This document shows, one piece after another, positions 35,873 through 47,958 of a stretch of DNA of 64,000 nt. The stretch covers positions 62,001 to 126,000 of the forward strand of contig NZ_PJNW01000017.1 of the NCBI RefSeq assembly GCF_002844595.1, written 5' to 3'. The notes under the pieces were generated by a model that had not been told where the DNA came from, did no database searches, and was given only the letters and a program-made list of their open reading frames with translations. This stretch comes from Pleomorphomonas diazotrophica (lineage in GTDB: Bacteria > Pseudomonadota > Alphaproteobacteria > Rhizobiales > Pleomorphomonadaceae). Position 1 is the first letter of the stretch. Each line of letters begins with the position of its first letter. Both the position numbers and the translations under genes were made by a program.

Positions 35873-36250
35873 TTATCCGGTTTTTTCAGCCGCGAGACGG
35901 TCGAGCGCGGCGCGGGCGGCGACACGATGCCGCTCGCCGATGTTGCGCCGAACCAGCCCGATTGCCGTGACGAGCACGGTAATGTCATCGGAGAAGCCGA
36001 GGCCCAGGACAAAGTCCGGCAGGAAGTCGAGCGGCACCACGAAATAGGCGAGCGCGGCGAACAGCGTCGCCCGCACCGATGCCGGCGTTTCCGGATCGAG
36101 GGCGCAATAATAGGCGGCCACCACCTCATCGATGAAGGGAATGGCGGTGATGGCCTTCCTCACCGTCTTCCAGAAGCGCGAGCGGACACGGGCCTCGTGG
36201 CCTTCGGCCGGGCCGATGATTTCAGGGTCGGGGTAATGGGCTTTGCGCAT
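35873..36250 (-). CDS. YkvA/DUF1232 family membrane protein
   Basis: A 125-residue protein with the DUF1232 core YFVVPLDFLPDFVLGLGFSD near residues 70-89, a short amphipathic/transmembrane domain. I chose ATG 36250 (MRKAHYPDPEI); the frame extends upstream without support. The function of the family is unknown. It lies 31 bases after the GT39 gene on the same strand and may be cotranscribed. Confidence 0.87.
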   Translation of the reverse strand: MRKAHYPDPEIIGPAEGHEARVRSRFWKTVRKAITAIPFIDEVVAAYYCALDPETPASVRATLFAALAYFVVPLDFLPDFVLGLGFSDDITVLVTAIGLVRRNIGERHRVAARAALDRLAAEKTG

Positions 36251-36281
36251 GGCGTCGAAATGGGAAGCGGGGCGGCCCCTG

Positions 36282-37736
36282 TCAACGGTCGAGCCGGTAG
36301 ATGGGCATGCGACCGTCCCTTGCCGTGAAGATCCGGGTTTCAAGGGCACCGAGCGGTTCGATGCGATCCGGGGCGATGCCGAGCGCCGCCGGATCGACTT
36401 CCGTGACCAGAAGCGCCGGGCCGTGCTCGGTGGGGTCGTAGGGAATGGTCATCTGGAACTGATCGGCCGGCGCCGCACCGGGCGCGACATGGGCGCGAAC
36501 GGTAAGGCCGCTGTCGCGCAACTCGTAGAGCGTTTCCGACGTCATCGGACGCCCGACGGTGACCACGGTGGTGACGCCGGCCGCCCGGGCGGCGGCGGCG
36601 AGCTTGTCGCCATAATCGGCCCAGTAGAGCAGGCGATGCATCTGCCGGGGCTTCTCGGGCAGCGGCACATGGCCGACGAGGCCGACGGCGACGGCCAGCG
36701 CCACCGCCGCTGTTCCGTTGAGGGCTGCCGACAGCTTCATCAGGCCGCGCCAGCGGCTGTCGCACAGCACGGCGCTCGCGAAGATGACGAGCGCCGGGAA
36801 AGCCGTCGCCGCCCAGTTGCCGTGGAGTTTCGCGAAGGCGGCGTTGACGCCGATGACGATCAGGATGGGCAGGCTCAGCCACAGCATCAGCCGGTCGGCG
36901 GACGGCTTTCTCGACCGCCAGCCGAAGACGGCGGCGACGATGGTAACGACGAACAGGATCGGGCCGGGGATGGCGGCCTGCCCGCCGAGATACTCGAGGA
37001 TCTTGCCGAACTTGAAACCGATCGCCTCCCAGCCGGCGTTGTCGCCGGTGTGGTGGAAGGTGACGAAGCCGTTCTGGGCGTTCCAGATCAGATTGGGCAG
37101 GAAGCCGGCAAGGCCGCCGAGGAGAGCCACCCAGGTGGCGCCGGTGCGCAGGAACAGGCGCCGGTCGGCCGTCGCCAGGAAATAAACGAGCAGCGAGGCC
37201 GGCAGATAGATCATCGCGTATTTGGCATTGAGGCCGACGGCGACCGTACCGGCGAGATAGAGCGCGCGGGACAGCGAGGCCTTTTCGAGGAACAACGCCG
37301 TGGCATGCAGGCCGACGCACCAGAAGAACATCAGCGGCACGTCGGTGTTGAGGAGCAGCGACGACAGGCTGACCGCCGGCATGGCGATGTAGGCGAGGGC
37401 GCTCCAGAAGGCGATGCGGCCGTCATAGAGACGGCGGGCCGCAAGGAAGACGAACCAGGCGGCCGCCGCGTGCAGGATGGGGGCCGGGGCGCGGACACAG
37501 GCGACGCCGTCGCCGCAGATCTCGGTGGTGCCGCGGATCAGCCAGGCGATGAGGCCGGGCTTGGTGAAATAGCCGAAGGCAAGATGCCTGGACCAGGCCC
37601 AGTATTGCGCCTCGTCGTAGCTGAGCTCGAAGCCGCTCAGGAGGAGGGCGGCAAGGCGGAGCAGCAGGAACGCGGCGATGACCAGGAGGGTCGGCTTCGT
37701 CCAGTCCCGGTCGGGGGTCGTGTTGAGGTCGGTCAT
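36282..37736 (-). CDS. GT39-type glycosyltransferase (ArnT/PMT-like), membrane
   Basis: A 484-residue polytopic membrane glycosyltransferase with about nine to eleven helices. The first periplasmic loop carries [20 protein letters not shown] with the catalytic Asp-Glu, followed by [11 protein letters not shown], as in ArnT/PMT-superfamily enzymes that use polyprenyl-phosphate sugars. A periplasmic domain (about 375-484) ends the protein. The acceptor could be lipid A, a glycan or a protein; nothing nearby decides this. Confidence 0.88.
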   Translation of the reverse strand: MTDLNTTPDRDWTKPTLLVIAAFLLLRLAALLLSGFELSYDEAQYWAWSRHLAFGYFTKPGLIAWLIRGTTEICGDGVACVRAPAPILHAAAAWFVFLAARRLYDGRIAFWSALAYIAMPAVSLSSLLLNTDVPLMFFWCVGLHATALFLEKASLSRALYLAGTVAVGLNAKYAMIYLPASLLVYFLATADRRLFLRTGATWVALLGGLAGFLPNLIWNAQNGFVTFHHTGDNAGWEAIGFKFGKILEYLGGQAAIPGPILFVVTIVAAVFGWRSRKPSADRLMLWLSLPILIVIGVNAAFAKLHGNWAATAFPALVIFASAVLCDSRWRGLMKLSAALNGTAAVALAVAVGLVGHVPLPEKPRQMHRLLYWADYGDKLAAAARAAGVTTVVTVGRPMTSETLYELRDSGLTVRAHVAPGAAPADQFQMTIPYDPTEHGPALLVTEVDPAALGIAPDRIEPLGALETRIFTARDGRMPIYRLDR

Positions 37737-37911
37737 GCTCGGCTCGGCTGGCGGCGGGGTGGTGGCGGTTTATCAGGCGCGATCGTGGCCGGCAAATGAC
37801 CAATCTCCAGCCTTGCACGGCCGGCGCAGTCGGTTAAATTGCCGGCGATCCTTTCGAGCCGCCGGCCAGCCTCCTAACGACCGCAGCGGTTTTCACCTCC
37901 ACGGAGTTTCC

Positions 37912-39132
<1,221 letters not shown>

Positions 39133-39158
39133 GCTTCCAGGCGCTGCTCAAAACCAAA

Positions 39159-39196
39159 GGCCCGCTCCGGTGTTCGCCGGGGCGGGTCTTTCTTTT
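39159..39196 (+). terminator. Rho-independent terminator of argG
   Basis: CCCGCTCCGG pairs with CCGGGGCGGG around TGTTCG and is followed by TCTTTCTTTT. It lies 27 bases after the argG stop. Confidence 0.8.
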
Positions 39197-39215
39197 GGGA
39201 TCGCAGGTACGGCGT

Positions 39216-41210
39216 CTACGCCGCGCGCAGGCTGTCGACGAACTTGCCCACCTCGCTCTGGAGGTCGGCGGACTGGTGCTCGAGGTCGGCCGACAGCGCC
39301 ATCAGGTGGGTCGAGGCGCGGCCGGTCAGTTCGGCGGCTTCGCCGACGCCGGCAATGGAGCCGGTCACCGTCTGCGTGCCCTCGGCGGCCCGCTGGGTGT
39401 TCTGGGCGATCTCGCCGGTGGCGGCACCCTGTTCCTCGACCGCACCGGCGATCGAGGCGGTGACCTCGCGGATCATCGAGATGGTCGAGGTGATGCGGCC
39501 GATGGCCGTCACCGTCTCGTTGGTTGCCTCCTGGATCTCGCCGATCTTGGAGCCGATCTCGTCGGTGGCCTTGGCCGTCTGGGCGGCGAGCTGCTTGACC
39601 TCGGAGGCGACGACCGCGAAGCCCTTGCCGGCGTCACCGGCCCGCGCCGCCTCGATGGTGGCGTTGAGGGCCAGAAGGTTGGTCTGCTCGGCGATCGCCC
39701 GAATGAGGTTGACCACGTCGCCGATGCGGACGGCGGCATCGGTCAGCGCCCGCACCTTGGTTTCCGTACGGGAGGCTTCGGCGGCGGCTTCCTCGGCGAT
39801 ACCGGCCGACTTGGACACCTGGACGTTGATCTCGCGGATCGAGGCGGTAAGCTCCTCGGCGCCGGCCGCCACCGTCTGCACGTTGGAGGCGGCGGTTTCG
39901 GCGGCGCCGGTCACCGACTGCGCCCGGCCGGATGTGGCGTCGGCGGTTTCCGACAGTTCGCGGGCGGCCTCGGCCACTTCGGCCGACGACCGGACGAAGC
40001 GGTCGGCCAGCGCGCCCATGGTCGACTGGAAGGCGTCGGCGAGCGCCTGCCGCTCCTGGAGTTGCCGGTCGGCAGCGAGGCGGTCGCTCTCGCCCTGCTC
40101 GGCCCTGAGGCGTTCGGTTTCCGACAGGCCCTTGGCGAAGACGTCGAGCGTCCGCGCCATGTCGCCTACCTCGTTGCGATGGTCGGCGTAGGGAATGGTC
40201 ACGTCGCGGTCGCCGGCGGCCACCGCCTTCATGGCGGCGGTGATGCGGGCGATCGGCTTGACGATGCCGCGCGCCAGAAGCAGGCCGAACACCAGCGTCA
40301 TCGCCATGATCCCGCCGAAGATCATCATCAACTGATCCCTGGCATCGCGCCGGGCGCGGATTTCCGAAGTGGAGGCCGAGGTGTCGATGCTACGGATCAT
40401 CGAGACGAGATTGTCGAGCTGCGGTTCCAGCGCCTTGTAGCCATTGGAAAGCTGCTGGTAGCTGCTGAGGAACTTCTGCTGCAGCGTCACCCACTGGCCG
40501 ACATTGGCGGTGTACTCCTCGAATGCCTTGCCGAGTGCCGTCTTGGCGTCGGCCGGAAGCGAGCTGCGGGCGAGTGCGCGGGTCAGGTCCATGGAGGTCT
40601 TGCCGAAGGCGGTGAAGGCCTGCGGGTCGCTCTTCAGCATGAAGTCCTTTTCCTGGGTCCGCATGGTGGCGAACAGCGCGGCGAGTTCCGGCGCCGGATT
40701 GGCGGTCAGAAGGTCGTTCACCGCCTGGCTGGACTTCAGCAGCGCCCCGTTGACGCCCTGCTGCGGGTAGAGGCCGAGCTGCTTCTTGATGTCCAGGATG
40801 GCCTTGAAGGACGTGCCGTATTCATCGAGCCCGGCCTTGATCAGGGCGACGTTCTCGGCCTTGGCCGGATCGGTCGCCTTGATGCGCGCTTCGAGCTGCT
40901 GGATGGTGGAGCCGATCATGCGGCTGATGTCGCCGTGCAGGCCGGAGTAGCGCTCGTTGCCGGTGAAGAGGAACTCGATCTCGGCGCGGCGGAGCTGCAG
41001 CGTGGTGGTTTGCAGCGTGCCGGCGAGATCGGCATTGATGCGGGCGCTCGCCGCACGCTGCCGGTAGGCGTTGGCGTTGATGTCCTGCATCATGTAAAGC
41101 CCGCCGACCGCGGCGAGGGCCAGGAGCGAGAAGAGCCCGAAGGCGAGCACCTTCGTGGCTATGCGGAAACGCGATCCGATCGCGAATCCCTTGAGCCTGA
41201 ACTTCGGCAT
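39216..41210 (-). CDS. Methyl-accepting chemotaxis protein
   Basis: A 664-residue transmembrane chemoreceptor. ATG 41210 has GGGGGAG upstream. TM1 is at about 20-40 ([20 protein letters not shown]), an all-helical periplasmic sensor of about 260 residues follows, TM2 is [14 protein letters not shown] near 310, then HAMP ([20 protein letters not shown]) and a signalling domain with the hairpin tip around [20 protein letters not shown]. The long helical sensor resembles four- or eight-helix-bundle ligand domains; the ligand is unknown. No C-terminal CheR pentapeptide is evident. No che genes are nearby. Confidence 0.92.
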   Translation of the reverse strand: MPKFRLKGFAIGSRFRIATKVLAFGLFSLLALAAVGGLYMMQDINANAYRQRAASARINADLAGTLQTTTLQLRRAEIEFLFTGNERYSGLHGDISRMIGSTIQQLEARIKATDPAKAENVALIKAGLDEYGTSFKAILDIKKQLGLYPQQGVNGALLKSSQAVNDLLTANPAPELAALFATMRTQEKDFMLKSDPQAFTAFGKTSMDLTRALARSSLPADAKTALGKAFEEYTANVGQWVTLQQKFLSSYQQLSNGYKALEPQLDNLVSMIRSIDTSASTSEIRARRDARDQLMMIFGGIMAMTLVFGLLLARGIVKPIARITAAMKAVAAGDRDVTIPYADHRNEVGDMARTLDVFAKGLSETERLRAEQGESDRLAADRQLQERQALADAFQSTMGALADRFVRSSAEVAEAARELSETADATSGRAQSVTGAAETAASNVQTVAAGAEELTASIREINVQVSKSAGIAEEAAAEASRTETKVRALTDAAVRIGDVVNLIRAIAEQTNLLALNATIEAARAGDAGKGFAVVASEVKQLAAQTAKATDEIGSKIGEIQEATNETVTAIGRITSTISMIREVTASIAGAVEEQGAATGEIAQNTQRAAEGTQTVTGSIAGVGEAAELTGRASTHLMALSADLEHQSADLQSEVGKFVDSLRAA

Positions 41211-41499
41211 GCGGAAACTCCCCCAACAAACCGGTTCGGCGCAACGCCAAGCGGCGCCCGACTCCTCCCGACCGGTCTCTATCCCGACCAGCATCGCCTT
41301 CTCGGATTAATTGCGCGTAAAGCGAGTAGTGGAAAATGCCGAGAACCGGCACGAGCTCTTGATGGTCCCGATGGAGACGCCTCTGCCGGCTTGTTTGTCA
41401 GGAGACCGGCTGCCCAGCTTATCGGCAGAGGGGCGATTGCGCGGGGCGGCGAATTGCGTGAAGCTCAACCGTCTCCTGCCAGAAGGCCTGTCATCTTTC

Positions 41500-42141
41500 A
41501 TGCCCCTTTCGCTTCTTCTTTCGGCCTTCGTCGCCGCCTTTCTCTATGTCGTCATTCCCGGTCCGGCCTTCATCGCGTTGCTCGGCATCGGCGCCGGGCA
41601 GGGGCGGGGCGCCGGAGCGCGCTTCATCGTCGGTCACCTGGCCGGCGACACGCTATGGACGAGCCTCGCGCTCATCGCCCTGGTCGGCGCGCATGTGGTG
41701 GGACCGATGGTGTTCGATCTGCTCGGCTGCGTCTGCGGCGCGTATCTGGCCTTCATCGGCTGGCGCGCCTTCCGCGCCCGGCCGAACGGCGAGGGGCGGG
41801 CGGTGATGGCCGTGGAGCGGCCGTTCCGCCGCGGCCTGATCTTCGGCCTCACCAATCCCAAGGGCTATCCGGTGGCGCTCGCCACCTTCACGGCCCTGGT
41901 TGGCGGCGTCGCCGACACGCTGTCCTTTTCCAACCTGCCGGCGTTGCTCGCCGCGTCATTCCTGGGCTTCCTCGTCGCCGACGTTGTGATGATCGCCATC
42001 ATCGGCGCCGGCGCCGTGCGCCGCTTCTATCGGGCGCACGAGCTCGCCATCGTCCGGGGCTCGGGCCTGTTGTTCATGGGCTTTGCCGCGCAGGCCTTCT
42101 GGCATTCGGTGCCAGGCCTTCTCGGCGTCCGCCGCGCCTGA
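41500..42141 (+). CDS. LysE family transporter
   Basis: A 213-residue LysE-type exporter with six membrane segments: VVIPGPAFIALLGIGAGQGR near the N-terminus and FGLTNPKGYPVALATFTALV in the middle. I chose ATG 41500, where the hydrophobic N-terminus begins; the frame is open about 190 bases upstream through the divergent promoter region. It is distantly related to the LysE gene at 32427. Five bases separate its stop from that of the convergent Bcr/CflA gene. Confidence 0.87.
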   Translation: MPLSLLLSAFVAAFLYVVIPGPAFIALLGIGAGQGRGAGARFIVGHLAGDTLWTSLALIALVGAHVVGPMVFDLLGCVCGAYLAFIGWRAFRARPNGEGRAVMAVERPFRRGLIFGLTNPKGYPVALATFTALVGGVADTLSFSNLPALLAASFLGFLVADVVMIAIIGAGAVRRFYRAHELAIVRGSGLLFMGFAAQAFWHSVPGLLGVRRA

Positions 42142-42146
42142 CGGGG

Positions 42147-43331
42147 TCAGTCGCGCTCCCGCTCGGCGAGGCCGAGCAGCAGCGCGGCGAGCGTGACGGC
42201 CGGGATCACCGTGGCGAAGGCGAGTGGTGGCGAGCCGATCAGCGCCACCGCGCCGGAATCGACAAAGCCGCTGCCCATCTGGGCGAAGCCGAGGAGCGCG
42301 GCGGCGGCGCCGGCCTTCTCCGGAAAGGCGGCCATGGCGCGGGTGGTGAGGTCGGGCGTCAGCAAGGCGAGCGCAAAGGCGAACACGGCGACCGGCGCCA
42401 TCACCGAGGGGTAGGACGGCGGAAACAGGGCAATCGATGCCGTCATCGCCAGGGCGCCGGCCGTGGCGAGGCCAAGGCCGGGCAGCACCAGTCGGCGGGC
42501 GGGGATATGCCGGAGCAGCGCCTTGGTGACGATGCCGCCGACGATATAGGCGCCGGTCTGGGCCAGCATGCCGAAGCCGAAGGCCTGCGGGCTGAGGCCG
42601 GCGATGTCGATCAGGAGGAAGGGCAGCATCGAGCTCAGTGCGTAGAAGCCGCCGAGAACCAGCCCCATCATCAGCGCCGGGAACAGGAAGCGGCGGTCGC
42701 CGCCGAGCGCCACATAGGCGCGAGCAAGGCCCGTGGGGCTGGCGCGCGCCGGGTCGGGTGCGCGGTTGGTCTCCGGCAGGAAGCGGTAGACGGCAACGAG
42801 CAGTGCGCCGCCATAGCCTACCATCAGCAGGAAGATCGCCCGCCAGTCGAAGGCCAGCATGGCGAGGCTGCCGAGCGTCGGCGCGATCGCCGGGCCGATG
42901 GCGAGAAAGATGCCGATGGTATTCATCACCCGCGCCGACTGTTCGCCGGTGAAGTTGTCGCGCACGATGGCGCGAGCCACCGAGATGCCGACGGCGGCGC
43001 CGATGCCCTGCACCAGCCGGGCGACCGTCAGTGCGTGGATGGACGGCGCCAGCATGGCGCCGACCGAGCCGATGGCATAGAGCGCGAGGAAGGCAAGGGC
43101 CGCGGGGCGCCGGCCATAGGCGTCCGACAACGGTCCGCAGATCAGCTGGGCCAGGGCAAAGCCGGCAAAGTAGGCGGCGAGTGTCGCCTTCACGGCCGGA
43201 TAGGTGGTGGCGAAGTCGGTCACCAGCTCCGGCATCGCCGGGGTGTAGAGGGCGAGCGATACCGGACCGAGCGCGATGAGAAGGGAACCGATCGCCGCGA
43301 CATGACGCTCGGTCATCGGGGCATGCTGCAT
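42147..43331 (-). CDS. Bcr/CflA family multidrug efflux MFS transporter
   Basis: A 394-residue 12-TM drug:H+ antiporter. LYTPAMPELVTDF in TM1 and the loop motif GPLSDAYGRRPAALA are typical of Bcr/CflA proteins (bicyclomycin, chloramphenicol or sulfonamide efflux). VRDNFTGEQSARVMN and LPETN also fit. The substrate is not predictable. No regulator gene is adjacent. Confidence 0.9.
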   Translation of the reverse strand: MQHAPMTERHVAAIGSLLIALGPVSLALYTPAMPELVTDFATTYPAVKATLAAYFAGFALAQLICGPLSDAYGRRPAALAFLALYAIGSVGAMLAPSIHALTVARLVQGIGAAVGISVARAIVRDNFTGEQSARVMNTIGIFLAIGPAIAPTLGSLAMLAFDWRAIFLLMVGYGGALLVAVYRFLPETNRAPDPARASPTGLARAYVALGGDRRFLFPALMMGLVLGGFYALSSMLPFLLIDIAGLSPQAFGFGMLAQTGAYIVGGIVTKALLRHIPARRLVLPGLGLATAGALAMTASIALFPPSYPSVMAPVAVFAFALALLTPDLTTRAMAAFPEKAGAAAALLGFAQMGSGFVDSGAVALIGSPPLAFATVIPAVTLAALLLGLAERERD

Positions 43332-43445
43332 GGGATGTCCGGGAGATGAAGGCCGAAGGCGGCGCTTTTAGCAGAGATAGGCCGACAGTGTTAAGTGTCT
43401 CCGCCCTTTGCATGGCTGATCATCGCAGCAATAATCAGGTTTTTC

Positions 43446-43473
43446 TTGCTCCTGTCACAATCATTTGTATAGT
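43446..43473 (+). promoter_or_regulatory. Candidate sigma-70 promoter of typA
   Basis: TTGCTC (43446-43451) and TATAGT (43468-43473) are separated by 16 bases, about 67 bases before the typA ATG. The -10 is good and the -35 moderate. Confidence 0.4.
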
Positions 43474-43539
43474 GCGCGCCAGAATGACGGTCCGGAGGTT
43501 CGCTTCGGGCCGTCTGTCTTTTCCAAACCGAGTACGCCC

Positions 43540-45366
43540 ATGCAAATGCGCAACATCGCCATCATCGCGCACGTCGACCATGGCAAGACCACGCTCGTCG
43601 ACGAGCTTCTGAAGCAGTCCGGCACTTATCGCGAGAACCAGAAGGTGGCCGAGCGCGTGATGGATTCCAACGACCTCGAGAAGGAGCGCGGCATCACCAT
43701 CCTTGCCAAGGCGACTTCGGTGGTCTGGAAGGACGTGCGGATCAACATCGTCGACACCCCAGGTCACGCCGATTTCGGCGGCGAGGTGGAGCGCATCCTC
43801 AACATGGTGGACGGCGCCATCGTGCTGGTCGACGCCGCCGAGGGTCCGATGCCGCAGACCAAGTTCGTGGTCGGCAAGGCGCTGAAGGTCGGCCTGAAGC
43901 CGATCGTTGCCATCAACAAGGTCGACCGGCAGGACGCCCGCATCCACGAGGTGGTGGACGAGGTGTTCGACCTGTTCGCCAACCTGGACGCTACCGAAGA
44001 GCAGCTCGACTTCCCGATCCTCTATGGCTCGGGCCGCAACGGCTGGTTCTCGACCTCGCCGGAAGGCGGCGAGGCCGAAGGCATGAAGCCGCTGTTCGAC
44101 CTGGTGCTGCGCCACGTCGAACCGCCGCATGTCGAGCAGGACGCCCCGTTCCGCATGATCGGCACGTTGCTGGAGGCCAACCCCTTCCTCGGCCGCGTCG
44201 TCACCGGCCGCATCACCTCGGGTTCGGTGAAGACCAACCAGACCATCAAGGTGCTCGATCAGGATGGCAAGGTCGTTGACCAGGGCCGCGTCTCCAAGCT
44301 CCTGGCCTTCCGCGGCCTCGAGCGCACCGCCATCGACGTCGGCGAGGCCGGCGACATCGTGGCGATCGCCGGTCTGACCAAGGGCACGGTGGCCGAGACC
44401 TTCTGCGCCCTGGAAGTGACCGAGCCGCTGCACGCCCAGCCGATCGATCCGCCGACCGTCACCATGACCTTCCTCGTCAACAACTCGCCGCTCGCCGGCA
44501 CCGAGGGCGACAAGGTCACGAGCCGCATGATCCGCGACCGCCTCTTGCGCGAGGCGGAAGGCAACGTCGCCCTCAAGATCGAGGAAAGCTCGGAGAAGGA
44601 CTCCTTCTTCGTCTCGGGCCGTGGCGAACTTCAGCTCGCCGTGCTGATCGAGACCATGCGCCGCGAGGGCTTCGAGCTCGCCGTGTCGCGGCCGCGCGTC
44701 GTCTTCCGCAAGGACGAGACGACCGGCGAGACGCTGGAGCCGATCGAGGAAGTGGTGATCGACGTCGACGAGGAGTATTCCTCGGTGGTCGTGCAGAAGA
44801 TGAGCGAGCGCAAGGCCGACATGGTCGAGATGCGCCCCTCCGGCGGCAACCGTCTGCGTCTGGTGTTCTTCGCGCCGACGCGCGGCCTGATCGGCTACCA
44901 GTCGGAGCTTCTGACCGACACGCGCGGCACGGCGGTGATGAACCGGCTGTTCCACGACTACCAGCCGCACAAGGGCGAGCTGCCCGGCCGGCGTAATGGC
45001 GTGCTGATCTCCAACGACATCGGCGAGGCCGTCGCCTACGCGCTGTGGAACCTCGAGGATCGCGGCCCGATGATGATCGAGCCGGGCTGGAAGGTCTATC
45101 AGGGCATGATCGTCGGTGAGCATACCCGCGAGAACGACCTCGAGGTCAACGTGCTCAAGGGCAAGAAGCTGACCAACGTCCGCTCGGCCGGCAAGGACGA
45201 GGCGGTGCGCCTGACGCCGCCGATCCGCATGACGCTGGAGCGGGCGCTCGCCTGGATCCAGGAAGACGAGCTGGTCGAGGTGACGCCGAAGTCGATCCGC
45301 CTCAGGAAGACGACGCTCGACCCGATCGAGCGCAAGCGCGAGCGGTCGCGCGACGCAGCCGCCTGA
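43540..45366 (+). CDS. typA: Translational GTPase TypA/BipA
   Basis: A ribosome-binding GTPase of the EF-G class involved in 50S assembly and stress adaptation. It has 608 residues: G1 [10 protein letters not shown] (11-20), G3 [12 protein letters not shown] and G4 NKVDR. The C-terminal BipA-specific domain includes [18 protein letters not shown] 43540 ([11 protein letters not shown]) is the family start. It is flanked by its own candidate promoter and a strong terminator. Confidence 0.97.
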   Translation: MQMRNIAIIAHVDHGKTTLVDELLKQSGTYRENQKVAERVMDSNDLEKERGITILAKATSVVWKDVRINIVDTPGHADFGGEVERILNMVDGAIVLVDAAEGPMPQTKFVVGKALKVGLKPIVAINKVDRQDARIHEVVDEVFDLFANLDATEEQLDFPILYGSGRNGWFSTSPEGGEAEGMKPLFDLVLRHVEPPHVEQDAPFRMIGTLLEANPFLGRVVTGRITSGSVKTNQTIKVLDQDGKVVDQGRVSKLLAFRGLERTAIDVGEAGDIVAIAGLTKGTVAETFCALEVTEPLHAQPIDPPTVTMTFLVNNSPLAGTEGDKVTSRMIRDRLLREAEGNVALKIEESSEKDSFFVSGRGELQLAVLIETMRREGFELAVSRPRVVFRKDETTGETLEPIEEVVIDVDEEYSSVVVQKMSERKADMVEMRPSGGNRLRLVFFAPTRGLIGYQSELLTDTRGTAVMNRLFHDYQPHKGELPGRRNGVLISNDIGEAVAYALWNLEDRGPMMIEPGWKVYQGMIVGEHTRENDLEVNVLKGKKLTNVRSAGKDEAVRLTPPIRMTLERALAWIQEDELVEVTPKSIRLRKTTLDPIERKRERSRDAAA

Positions 45367-45386
45367 TCAGCGTCTTGATGCATTCG

Positions 45387-45419
45387 AAAAGGGCGGTGCT
45401 GCGGCGCCGCCCTTTTTTC
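45387..45419 (+). terminator. Rho-independent terminator of typA
   Basis: GGGCGG (45391-45396) and CCGCCC (45407-45412) form the stem, followed by six T. Confidence 0.85.
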
Positions 45420-45445
45420 ATGGGGCCGCTTCGCTTATTGAAAAC

Positions 45446-45480
45446 AAAAAGGGCCGCGTCGCTGCCGACGCGGCCCTTCT
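45446..45480 (-). terminator. Rho-independent terminator of the DUF4167 gene
   Basis: A perfect 11-bp stem, GGGCCGCGTCG / CGACGCGGCCC with loop CTGC, is followed on the minus strand by five T and then GTTTTC. It lies 27 bases after the DUF4167 stop. Confidence 0.85.
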
Positions 45481-45507
45481 CATTCCGTGTTCTCGTAGAA
45501 CGAAGAC

Positions 45508-46632
45508 TCAGCCTTCGCCGCCTTCCGAACCGCTGTCGCTGGTCGTCTTGGTGCGGCGGGTACGCGGGCGGGTGGTCGCGGCGATCGGCGTGCCCAGCGT
45601 GGTAGCGCGGCGGCGCGGAACGCGCTTGCGCGGCGCCTCTTCGCCTTCGGCCTCGGACGAGGCGGCTACCGGTTCCGGCGATGGCTCGCGGGCCTGTTCG
45701 GCAACCGGAGCGGAACGCTCGGCAGTCCGGGACGGACGTTCGGCGGCTGGCGCAGGGCGCTCGATGCTCGGCGCGGGGCGCTCGGCGACCACGACTGGGG
45801 CGGGCTCGGAAACGCGCGGCTGGCGGTCGAGCAGGAAGGCGGGAAGGCCGGCTTCGGCTGCGGCCGGCGCCGGACGCTGCTCGCGCTCGGCACGGACGGC
45901 CGGCTGCGGCGTGTCGGGGAAACTGACGTCGGGCTGCGGCGCATCGGCCAGCGTCGGCATCATGGTGGGCTGCGGCTGGCGCTCGCCACCGCGGTTGTCC
46001 TGATTCTGACCCTGCCGGTCGCCACGGTTGTCGCGGCCGAAGCGATCGAAGCGCTGGCGGCGGTCGCGGCGGTACTCGTTGCGGTCCTGCTGACGGTCTC
46101 CGTTGTCACCGTTGCGATTGTTGTCGCCGTTGTTACGGTTGTTGTCGCCACCGCGGTTGTTGTCGCCGTTGCGATTATAGTCGCGCTGCTGACCGTCGCG
46201 GTTCTGGTAACCGCCTTCGCGTTGCTCGCGCGGTTCACGCTGCTCGTTCGGCTGGCGGTTGTTGTTGTCGAACTGGCCGGGCTGGCGGATCTCGATCTGG
46301 CGCGGCTCGAAGCGGTCGGAGCCGATCGGCTCGAAATCGTCGTCCTCGTTCTCGTCCTCGCGCCCCGCGGCAGCGGCAGCCTGGGCAGCCTGAGCGGCGG
46401 CGATGATGCGGTAATAGTGCTCGGCGTGCTGGAGATAGTTCTCCGCCATCACGCGGTCACCGGCCGAAGAGGCATCGCGGGCGAGCTGGGTGTATTTCTC
46501 GGCGATGTGAAGGGCGGTGCCCCTGATCTTGATGTCCGGGCCGTTGGAATCGAACGACCGGGTCAGCGGATTGGGAGCCTTGCGGTTGGGCCGGCCGCGC
46601 ATCCGTTGCTTGTTCTGCTGGTTCTGCCTCAT
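45508..46632 (-). CDS. DUF4167 protein with Asn/Arg/Gly-rich disordered tail
   Basis: A 374-residue protein with the DUF4167 domain at the N-terminus (RMRGRPNRKAPNPLTRSFDS, then GTALHIAEKYTQLARDASSA). About residues 95-220 are a low-complexity run of Asn, Arg, Asp, Gly and Gln with repeats such as NRNGDNNRGGDNNRN. The last third is Pro/Ala/Glu/Arg-rich and disordered. The basic RNG-like composition suggests RNA binding or condensate formation, but the family function is unknown. Its place next to prmC/prfA is conserved in Hyphomicrobiales. Confidence 0.9.
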   Translation of the reverse strand: MRQNQQNKQRMRGRPNRKAPNPLTRSFDSNGPDIKIRGTALHIAEKYTQLARDASSAGDRVMAENYLQHAEHYYRIIAAAQAAQAAAAAGREDENEDDDFEPIGSDRFEPRQIEIRQPGQFDNNNRQPNEQREPREQREGGYQNRDGQQRDYNRNGDNNRGGDNNRNNGDNNRNGDNGDRQQDRNEYRRDRRQRFDRFGRDNRGDRQGQNQDNRGGERQPQPTMMPTLADAPQPDVSFPDTPQPAVRAEREQRPAPAAAEAGLPAFLLDRQPRVSEPAPVVVAERPAPSIERPAPAAERPSRTAERSAPVAEQAREPSPEPVAASSEAEGEEAPRKRVPRRRATTLGTPIAATTRPRTRRTKTTSDSGSEGGEG

Positions 46633-47064
46633 ATGTCCGCTATCTCTTGCCTTCGCGGGTCAAAAAAGCACGAGGCGCGAGGCCGCGGGTCTCGTTGACT
46701 GCCGGCTTTCCCATGAGGGACCGGCGAAGTCGCGGCGCCTGGTGCACACATATCATCCATCAAGAACGACCGTCAGCTCGGGCGCTTGCAGCCCATGACG
46801 GTATCGCCTCAGCATCCTCTACGTTTGATCGTATCGAGAACGGGTCTGAGCGGGATCCTGGCCCACGCCTTGGCTCTGCCGGCAACCGGTCTTCGTGAGC
46901 TAGCTCCGACTGCTCATTCGCCAGGGCAAGAGGTCATGCCTCCCGAATACGGCTTTTCGACGGTGACGTCAAATACAGCCGATTCTCTACGAAGGGACCC
47001 TAACTGCTTCGGTGCGACTTTCCAAGCTGAATTTTGGCTTCATAGTCAATAAAGCGAGGGAATT
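46633..47064. other. Intergenic region without a recognisable gene
   Basis: These 432 bases separate DUF4167 from prmC, both on the minus strand. An 88-codon plus-strand frame at 46786-47052 has no ribosome site or family resemblance. I see no tRNA, repeat or clear promoter. It should contain the DUF4167 promoter and the prmC transcript end. Confidence 0.4.
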
Positions 47065-47958
47065 TCAGTCGAATTGCGCGCTGCGCCGCCCCAAGACCAC
47101 CCGGTCGCGGCCGCCGAGGTCGCGGTGGACTTCGATTTCCATCAACCCGGTTGTCCTGAACAGCGCACCGACGGCTTCGCCCTGATCCCAGCCGATCTCG
47201 ACGGCAAGAAAGCCGCCGCGGGCGAGATGGTCACCGATGCTGGCGAGGATGGACCGGTAGGCGTCGAGCCCGTCGGGGCCGCCGTCGAGAGCGAGGCGCG
47301 GATCGTGAAGGCGCACCTCGCGGTCGAGACCGGCGATGACGTCGCTCGCTATATAGGGCGGGTTGGAAACGATGAGATTGAAGCTGCCATCGACCGCGGC
47401 GAAAAAATCGCCCAGCGCGAAGTCCAGCCGATCGGCGACGCCGTTGCGACCGGCGTTGTCCTTGGCCACGTCCAGGGCGCCTGAGGACAGATCGGTGGCG
47501 ACGCCGTGCGCCCCGGGCAGCTTGGCGAGCAGCGTCACGGCGATGGCGCCGCTTCCGGTGCCGAGATCGAGCAGGCGGAGGCCGGCGCCATCGGGTGAGA
47601 CGCCAGGGATGCGGCCCGTGCGGACGGCGCCGAGCGCCACTTCCACCAGCACCTCCGTGTCGGGGCGTGGCTCCAGGGTGTCGGGGCCGAGCGCGAAGTC
47701 GAGGCCATAGAAGGAGGCAGTGCCGAGAATGCGGCCGACCGGCTCCCCGGCGGCGCGGCGGCTGATCCAGTCGTCGAGGCGGGCGGCGGCGTCTGCAGCG
47801 ACCGGGCGATCCGTTGCGGCGAGAAGATCGAGCCGGCTGGCCCCTGTGGCCGCTTCCACCAGCAGGCGGGCATCGATGGCCGCCGTGTCGATGCCGACGT
47901 CGGAAAGGCGCCGGCGGGCATTGGCGAGCAAGGTTCCCAGGGTGAGGGCGTCGTTCAT
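47065..47958 (-). CDS. prmC: Peptide chain release factor N5-glutamine methyltransferase
   Basis: Methylates the Gln of the GGQ motif in release factors. It has 297 residues: an N-terminal helical domain, the SAM site [16 protein letters not shown] near residue 127 and the substrate motif [10 protein letters not shown] near 195. It overlaps the end of prfA, its substrate gene, by four bases, so the two are coupled. Confidence 0.95.
   Translation of the reverse strand: MNDALTLGTLLANARRRLSDVGIDTAAIDARLLVEAATGASRLDLLAATDRPVAADAAARLDDWISRRAAGEPVGRILGTASFYGLDFALGPDTLEPRPDTEVLVEVALGAVRTGRIPGVSPDGAGLRLLDLGTGSGAIAVTLLAKLPGAHGVATDLSSGALDVAKDNAGRNGVADRLDFALGDFFAAVDGSFNLIVSNPPYIASDVIAGLDREVRLHDPRLALDGGPDGLDAYRSILASIGDHLARGGFLAVEIGWDQGEAVGALFRTTGLMEIEVHRDLGGRDRVVLGRRSAQFD

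Noticed and set aside
39195-43349. A 1384-codon plus-strand open frame, and similar long frames at 48940-51441 and 11007-13052 (minus)
   Set aside because: These lie opposite well-supported genes (chemoreceptor, ptsP, ABC-F). Their products are low-complexity His/Arg/Gly/Asp-rich sequences typical of antisense reading in GC-rich DNA.
46786-47052. 88-codon plus-strand frame between DUF4167 and prmC
   Set aside because: No ribosome site and no recognisable domain; kept only as an intergenic note.
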